Assembly: GCA_045631305.1 (NCBI GenBank)
Contig: JAZQUM010000075.1
Span: 1-10,022 of the forward strand
Length of the DNA stretch: 10,022 nucleotides
Reading direction: 5' to 3'
Origin: JAZQUM01 sp045631305
GTDB lineage: Bacteria > Bacillota > Clostridia > Oscillospirales > Oscillospiraceae
Of the stretch, positions 6,037-10,022 are shown in pieces. Made by a program: the position numbers and the translations under genes. The stretch's first letter is position 1, and every line of letters starts with the position of its first letter. The notes under the pieces were generated by a model. That model did no database searches. It was given only the letters and a program-made list of their open reading frames with translations, and was not told the DNA's origin.

Positions 6037-6810
6037 TGCAATAGTTTTCAGCGCTTGTCCCAACATCTCCCGCACGCGGATAAGCTCCTCACGGGTGGCA
6101 TTTTCATTCATAGAAAGGGAAAACGCGCTCTTTTTATCCTGCCAAAGGCAAATACCCTGTCCTTCCTCGTTCCAAAACACCTCTGCAGGCGGCTCAACAC
6201 ATTCTTCCCGGCTTGTCCACTCGTAATACATGCCTGAAATGTCAGGCTCTGTGCCGCCACATTGCAAACGGAAATTGTAACTCTTTCCGTCCTCAAGGGA
6301 GAAAAAGTCCACGGAATACATGGGCGGCAAAGTATCCAACCGCACCACCGTTTCTTCTCCCCAGACATCTTCCGACAGTGTCAGAACATAGCCGGTTTCC
6401 TCCGTAAGGGCCGCAAGGCTGCTCTCCATCACAGGGTTTCCACCGCTATAACCGCCATCTACCGGCAGCATGGAATTCATACTGCAGCACTCTAGGGTCA
6501 CATCGTGATCAGGCATGGTAAAACTGATCACAAATCCTTTTTTCTCATCATAGGTGTAGGGCACCGATTCCCCGTCCAGCAAAAACGAGTAGTCAGTGTC
6601 GGTTGCGATCATCTCAAAATATAACGTAACAGCAGTTCCTGCCCGGTAGGCATCTTTGGCATTGCTGTACGAAGCCTTGGCACCGCAGTAATCCACCTGA
6701 TATTTTTCGCCGCCTGCACAGCCGCTCAGCAGCACCAAAAACAATCCACCCAACAGCAAAACTGCTGCCATGGTTTCTATGGCTGATTTTTTTGCAATGG
6801 GATTCTCCAT
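6034..6810 (-). CDS. Predicted lipoprotein of unknown function, last gene of the lipoprotein operon
   Basis: A 258-residue exported protein. The start is ATG 6810, seven bases after AAGGAGG. The signal segment (about 14-30) ends in lipobox LSGC with Cys31. There is almost no linker. Residues about 36-110 form a recognisable unit, KYQVDYCGAKASYSNA, then AYRAGTAVTLYFEMIATDTDYSF and FTMPDHDVTLEC, with the look of a small beta domain related to the Listeria InlB-type repeat (MPDHDV motif); this resemblance is from memory. The second half (about 120-258) has an ETGYVLTLSEDVWGEETVV stretch and ends in a charged helix (TREELIRVREML). Cysteines C42, C108 and C109 are present. It starts 18 bases after the preceding gene's stop, so it is co-transcribed. 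Function unknown. Confidence 0.78.
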   Translation of the reverse strand: MENPIAKKSAIETMAAVLLLGGLFLVLLSGCAGGEKYQVDYCGAKASYSNAKDAYRAGTAVTLYFEMIATDTDYSFLLDGESVPYTYDEKKGFVISFTMPDHDVTLECCSMNSMLPVDGGYSGGNPVMESSLAALTEETGYVLTLSEDVWGEETVVRLDTLPPMYSVDFFSLEDGKSYNFRLQCGGTEPDISGMYYEWTSREECVEPPAEVFWNEEGQGICLWQDKKSAFSLSMNENATREELIRVREMLGQALKTIA

Positions 6811-6828
6811 CCCTGTGCCTCCTTTCCG

Positions 6829-7800
6829 TTATTGGATCTCGGTCAATTCGAGAGATCCGTCCATGCCGCTGACCGTCACACCGAAAAGTCGCGGATTTCC
6901 ATAGGGGTCCACGAAGGAAACGCCATAGCTGGGGATGGTGCCGTAATCCGTCAGGATCACACAAAGGGGAATTTCCGGAATCAGAGTTCCGTAATCAAAA
7001 AGTTCTGTTACTTCGAATCTGTCCTCCTGCCAAAAGAGGGAGACCACGGTAAAATCCTCCACAGGCACCATGGTGCAGAAGACCGCTTCCAAAGGCAGCG
7101 TATCATCCACAATGACCCAGTCATAATCATCCCATGCAATTCCCAGATCTGCGGCATAGTGTACGGAAACGCAGGAGCCGGAAACATCAATATCCCCAGC
7201 GCCGCCATTCCACGCAGCAAAAATCAATCCATAATCGGAGCAGTCATAAACACCATCGGCCTGACTCAGCGTCCCATCCATCATGCTAATGCAGGGCGCA
7301 TATTCCAGCACAATCTTTTCCTCCGCTTTGGCTTTTACCCAAAGATTAGGTACAATTTCGCTGACATTGCCCTGCAACAGGACAGGTTCCCCTGCCTCCA
7401 GAGAAAACAGTTCCTCTCCTGCTACCGTAGACCAGGTTTCTTCATCCACAAGACATTCAAACACGGTAAGGGAAGTTTCTGCAGAAACAGGAACCACCAG
7501 ATAAAGCTCACCGCCCTCCTGCTGCACAAACTGCTCTTGTGTCATCGTTTTCAAAAGCGGATAGTATTCAAAAAAGCCTTTGGTTTCCAGGTAGTCGGTG
7601 ATCTCCTCATAGTCAGTCTGCTCTGTATAACCCAGATGGGCCACAGCGATCTGCGCAGAGTCGTCTTCAATTTCAGCGCGAAATTCAGTCAGTACATCAT
7701 TTTTTTCCTGTTCAGAAGTATCAGGCGGAAGCTCTTCCCCTCCGCAACTGCTTAAAAACAGCACACACGCTGCCAAAAAGGCAAAATAACGTTTTATCAT
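6829..7800 (-). CDS. Predicted lipoprotein of unknown function, third gene of the lipoprotein operon
   Basis: A 323-residue exported protein. I chose ATG 7800, with AAAGGAAG seven bases upstream. An alternative ATG at 7818 overlaps the previous stop codon by four bases but has no good ribosome binding site. The signal peptide ends in lipobox LSSC with Cys19, followed by an acidic linker to about residue 40. Two regions follow. Residues about 41-180 contain VAHLGYTEQTDY, the helix LETKGFFEYYP and GNVSEIVPNL (144-153); this pattern recurs in clostridial lipoproteins, from memory, without a known role. Residues about 186-323 are aromatic and acidic, with YDCSDYGLIFAAWNGG and a final VSFVDPYGNPRLFGVTVSG. 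No catalytic motif was recognised. A surface-binding or sensing role is only a guess. Confidence 0.78.
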   Translation of the reverse strand: MIKRYFAFLAACVLFLSSCGGEELPPDTSEQEKNDVLTEFRAEIEDDSAQIAVAHLGYTEQTDYEEITDYLETKGFFEYYPLLKTMTQEQFVQQEGGELYLVVPVSAETSLTVFECLVDEETWSTVAGEELFSLEAGEPVLLQGNVSEIVPNLWVKAKAEEKIVLEYAPCISMMDGTLSQADGVYDCSDYGLIFAAWNGGAGDIDVSGSCVSVHYAADLGIAWDDYDWVIVDDTLPLEAVFCTMVPVEDFTVVSLFWQEDRFEVTELFDYGTLIPEIPLCVILTDYGTIPSYGVSFVDPYGNPRLFGVTVSGMDGSLELTEIQ

Positions 7801-7814
7801 CAAGACACTTCCTT

Positions 7815-8339
7815 TCATGCAGGATCTATTTCATCCTGCGCAAAAACGCCATGCTGATCCATTAGCTCGATATACAACGTCCGGATCTCCGCCAGTACTT
7901 GGGAGTAATTCTCGGGGAAAGCATTGCTGCCGCTGGCAGAAATAGTGCTTCCGTCTTCCAGCAGGATCTCCAACGCAAAATTGCTGCCATCCCGCACGTT
8001 TCGTTTGGTTTTATTAAATCCATCCCAGCCGGCTACACCGTATGTACCCGTAAGCTTGCCCAGCTGCTCCAGAACCGCAGCATCGATGGCGGCATCCGCC
8101 ACCCGACCACCGTAGAACAGCTCTTCAGCATAGAGGCGCACCTCACCGCCTTCGCGGCTCACCTGAAAACGATAGCACTCCTCTGCATTGGATGCGGTAT
8201 GGGAAAAGGAAAACACAGTAATATCCATAGGCTCACCGTCAGTTTCCACCTCAGAAGAAGGCTCTTGCACTGCGCCGCAACCACATAGCAGCAAAAGCAG
8301 CGCCGCGCACAACGCAGCCAGTATTGTGTTAGCTTTCAA
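7815..8339 (-). CDS. Predicted small lipoprotein of unknown function, second gene of the lipoprotein operon
   Basis: A 174-residue exported protein. I chose the TTG at 8339, because AGAAGG lies seven bases upstream and gives a normal short signal peptide; lipobox LCGC then has Cys21. The alternative ATG at 8360 overlaps the preceding stop by one base, would add seven residues, and has no binding site at a workable distance. After an acidic linker (to about residue 37) comes one compact domain. Its most conserved-looking parts are WDGF (105-108), LEDGSTISASGSNAFPENY (127-145) and a final helix EIRTLYIEL. I recall this pattern in other clostridial proteins, with no assigned function. It sits between two other lipoprotein genes with gaps of 20 and 14 bases. 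No enzyme motif is visible. Confidence 0.75.
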   Translation of the reverse strand: MKANTILAALCAALLLLLCGCGAVQEPSSEVETDGEPMDITVFSFSHTASNAEECYRFQVSREGGEVRLYAEELFYGGRVADAAIDAAVLEQLGKLTGTYGVAGWDGFNKTKRNVRDGSNFALEILLEDGSTISASGSNAFPENYSQVLAEIRTLYIELMDQHGVFAQDEIDPA

Positions 8340-8359
8340 GAGCGCACCTTCTTTCTTCA

Positions 8360-9916
8360 TCAGCCTGCGTACATCAGGTCTTCAAAGCAATCCCATTCGG
8401 GAACACCGTTGATGCAGGGTGTGTAATCGATCTCTTCGATCTCGATGCGGCATTCCCGCCCATCTTCCATCTTAAGATCCACATAGCTTTCATTGTCTGT
8501 GCGCAGGAAGGAAAATTCCGTGCCCGTAGGAACGGTTTCCACCTTGTTTTTCGGCAGGATGGTCACATCCAGCGGAACAACAGAAACGATGGGTTCCAGA
8601 TCCTGATCCAGCTCATAGACATCGCTGAGCGGCAGCAATGTGCCGTCAGCATCTACGGTATAGTTTCTGTAAGCCGTTTTGGTGCCCAGCAGATTACACT
8701 TGGAGCCAAGGGTGAATTCCGCAGGATCGTTGAAAACAGCAGTATAGTAGACGCCATCGATCCCCGCATCGGGATCCCACACATTCAAAAAGCCTGCGCC
8801 CGAATACTCTTCCATCAGCTGCGGTGTGCCGCTGCTGATATCGTAGATATATACGGTGCGGTAATCATTTGCAGAAGAGCCTTCCACATAGAGATAAAAT
8901 GCCCCGTCCACGCAGACGAGATAGGGATCGATGTCAAAGCCGCACCAAGCTTTCTCTTCGTAAGTTTCCCCATTGACGGAAACATTCAGGTAGGATTCCC
9001 CATACTCTCCGGCATAGGTCCAGTAGGAAATGGTATCCTTTTGGCCGTCGCCTTCCTGCAGGTCAACATCCATCTCATTCCAGCCTGCCAGCGCCACAGC
9101 ATAACCGCCTGCAGGTGCCTTCGTGTATTCTTCATAGAAGAGTTCTTCCATCTCATCAAACCAGAAAGTAACGGTCAGAAGACCCGAAGCATAGGCTGCG
9201 ATCTCATAAGGGTTGAAATAGAAAGTAAGGCCCTGATAGCCCAAAGACCAGTTGTACTGATCCAGGGTATACTCTGCCAGCACGGCATCCAGACTCTCAA
9301 AGGGCTCGTAGGGATACTTTTCCCGAAGCTTTTCGCCAAGAAGTTCAGCAAGACCGTCCGTATCGGCCAGAACATCCACCAGTTCCAGCCGCTCACCCGT
9401 GGCAGCATCGAAATTCCAGCCCATAGAGCCGTAATTGCCGTGAACACCGCCCGTGTAAGAATAAAAGTCCTCACGGATGCTGAAAACAAGGGTATCGGCG
9501 CGCTGGATAGAATACTCCGTTTCCCAGGTGTAGCCGCCGAAATACTCAGGATCCCACGCCATATCCTCCTGGGCATAGGGCAGCCACTCATGCACAAAGC
9601 TGCTGGCGCCCACCGCCTGCTCAATATTAAGTTCCTCCAAAGCGGAACTCAGCTGGGGATAATCATCCATCAGGGCGATCTCTTCCCAGGTGGCGTCACA
9701 CAAAAGATTGTAGTTTTCATCCCATTCTTCCAGATAGCCGCTGCCTTTCATCACGCGGATATGGCGCAGCCCGCCTTCCTCTTCTTTGGGATCGGTTTCC
9801 ACCGCAGTATCATCCTTGCCCTGATCCTCTCCGTCACCTTTCGGCTTTGTCTTACCGCAGCCGGCCAGAGAGAGCAGAAGCATCAGCACCAGAAAAAGTG
9901 CCATTAACCGTTTCAT
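8360..9916 (-). CDS. Predicted lipoprotein with RsiV/PdaC-like (DUF4163/DUF3298) domain, first gene of the lipoprotein operon
   Basis: A 518-residue exported protein. The start is ATG 9916, six bases after AAGAGGTG (9923-9930); the upstream open frame would run through a hairpin and is unlikely to be coding. Signal peptide with lipobox LAGC, Cys20, then a Lys/Asp/Glu-rich linker to about residue 48. Residues about 75-265 resemble the domain pair found in the anti-sigma factor RsiV and the deacetylase PdaC: SYTGGVHGNYG (153-163), FDAATGERLELVDVL (169-183) and FNPYEIAAYASGLLTVTF (234-251). There is no PdaC catalytic polysaccharide-deacetylase domain and no membrane sigma-factor-binding part. 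The rest (about 270-518) is beta-rich, with repeated aromatic strands and a final FEDLMYAG. Binding of a cell-wall component such as peptidoglycan or lysozyme is a family-based guess. No clear promoter was found. Confidence 0.82.
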   Translation of the reverse strand: MKRLMALFLVLMLLLSLAGCGKTKPKGDGEDQGKDDTAVETDPKEEEGGLRHIRVMKGSGYLEEWDENYNLLCDATWEEIALMDDYPQLSSALEELNIEQAVGASSFVHEWLPYAQEDMAWDPEYFGGYTWETEYSIQRADTLVFSIREDFYSYTGGVHGNYGSMGWNFDAATGERLELVDVLADTDGLAELLGEKLREKYPYEPFESLDAVLAEYTLDQYNWSLGYQGLTFYFNPYEIAAYASGLLTVTFWFDEMEELFYEEYTKAPAGGYAVALAGWNEMDVDLQEGDGQKDTISYWTYAGEYGESYLNVSVNGETYEEKAWCGFDIDPYLVCVDGAFYLYVEGSSANDYRTVYIYDISSGTPQLMEEYSGAGFLNVWDPDAGIDGVYYTAVFNDPAEFTLGSKCNLLGTKTAYRNYTVDADGTLLPLSDVYELDQDLEPIVSVVPLDVTILPKNKVETVPTGTEFSFLRTDNESYVDLKMEDGRECRIEIEEIDYTPCINGVPEWDCFEDLMYAG

Positions 9917-9950
9917 AGGATACACCTCTTTCTTAGAGAATCCATTGGTA

Positions 9951-9988
9951 AGAACCCTTCCGCCATTGGACGGAAGGGTTCTCTTTTT
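9951..9988. terminator. Strong hairpin with T-run on the plus strand, upstream of the lipoprotein operon
   Basis: Perfect 12-bp stem AGAACCCTTCCG (9951-9962) / CGGAAGGGTTCT (9971-9982) with an 8-base loop, then CTTTTTC on the plus strand. The operon is on the minus strand, where the bases after the stem are not T-rich, so as a terminator it faces away from the genes in view. It could end transcription coming from the right only weakly, or act as a leader hairpin of the lipoprotein mRNA. Confidence 0.5.
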
Positions 9989-9998
9989 CGAAACTTCA

Positions 9999-10022
9999 TT
10001 ACACGATGTCGCCGTCATCAAA
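9999..10022 (-). CDS. Possible 3' end of a gene lying to the right (partial)
   Basis: In one minus-strand frame the edge reads FDDGDIV and then TAA (9999-10001). It would place the hairpin at 9951-9982 sixteen bases after the stop, which suits an intergenic position. Only seven codons are visible, so this is a suggestion. Confidence 0.2.
   Translation of the reverse strand, partial: FDDGDIV

Noticed and set aside
6832..7755. Plus-strand frame of 307 codons opposite the third lipoprotein gene
   Set aside because: No ribosome binding site, signal or family motif. The minus strand has a good lipobox, start and operon spacing.
9041..9907. Plus-strand frame of 288 codons opposite the RsiV/PdaC-like lipoprotein
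   Set aside because: Hydrophobic stretches look membrane-like at first, but they are the complement of acidic and aromatic codons in the real gene; there is no binding site.
1..10022. CRISPR array, tRNA, insertion sequence or phage genes
   Set aside because: No regularly spaced repeats, no tRNA-like cloverleaf, no transposase or integrase motifs, and no terminal inverted repeats were seen by eye.

Overview
The window looks like chromosome of an anaerobic Firmicute, probably a gut clostridium. This is inferred from strong AGGAGG-type ribosome binding sites, short sigma-A-type spacers, intrinsic terminators ending in T-runs, and many small lipoproteins with clostridial-style sequence. Base composition is moderate by eye, with C-rich third positions. 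I see ten protein-coding genes and no tRNA, rRNA, CRISPR array, transposase or phage gene.

Layout. (1) Positions 1-194 are a leader with two inverted repeats and a T-rich tract. (2) Positions 195-2806 (+) hold a two-gene operon: an iron-containing (type III) alcohol dehydrogenase and an NAD(P)-dependent aldehyde dehydrogenase. The pair would oxidise an alcohol to an acid through the aldehyde. It resembles the GbsB/GbsA choline-to-betaine pair, but the substrate is not proven. The operon ends in a bidirectional terminator facing a ZIP gene. (3) Positions 2858-3619 (-) encode a ZIP (GufA-type) metal transporter with its own promoter. (4) Positions 3704-4396 (-) encode a lipoprotein with its own promoter and terminator. 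(5) Positions 4456-5286 (-) encode a CDF cation exporter, divergent from (6) a TetR-family regulator at 5447-6001 (+). The 160-base gap between them holds a 25-bp palindrome that is a good candidate operator. (7) After a second bidirectional terminator, 6034-9916 (-) is a run of four lipoprotein genes read from right to left with gaps of 14-20 bases, presumably one operon. The first product carries an RsiV/PdaC-like domain; the other three have no named function.

How the genes fit together: the ZIP and CDF genes suggest divalent metal (probably zinc) balance, with the TetR protein as the likely switch for the exporter. The lipoprotein block looks like lineage-specific cell-surface accessory content. 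No clearly new system is evident. The two points most worth following are the TetR/CDF operator and the operon made only of lipoproteins.
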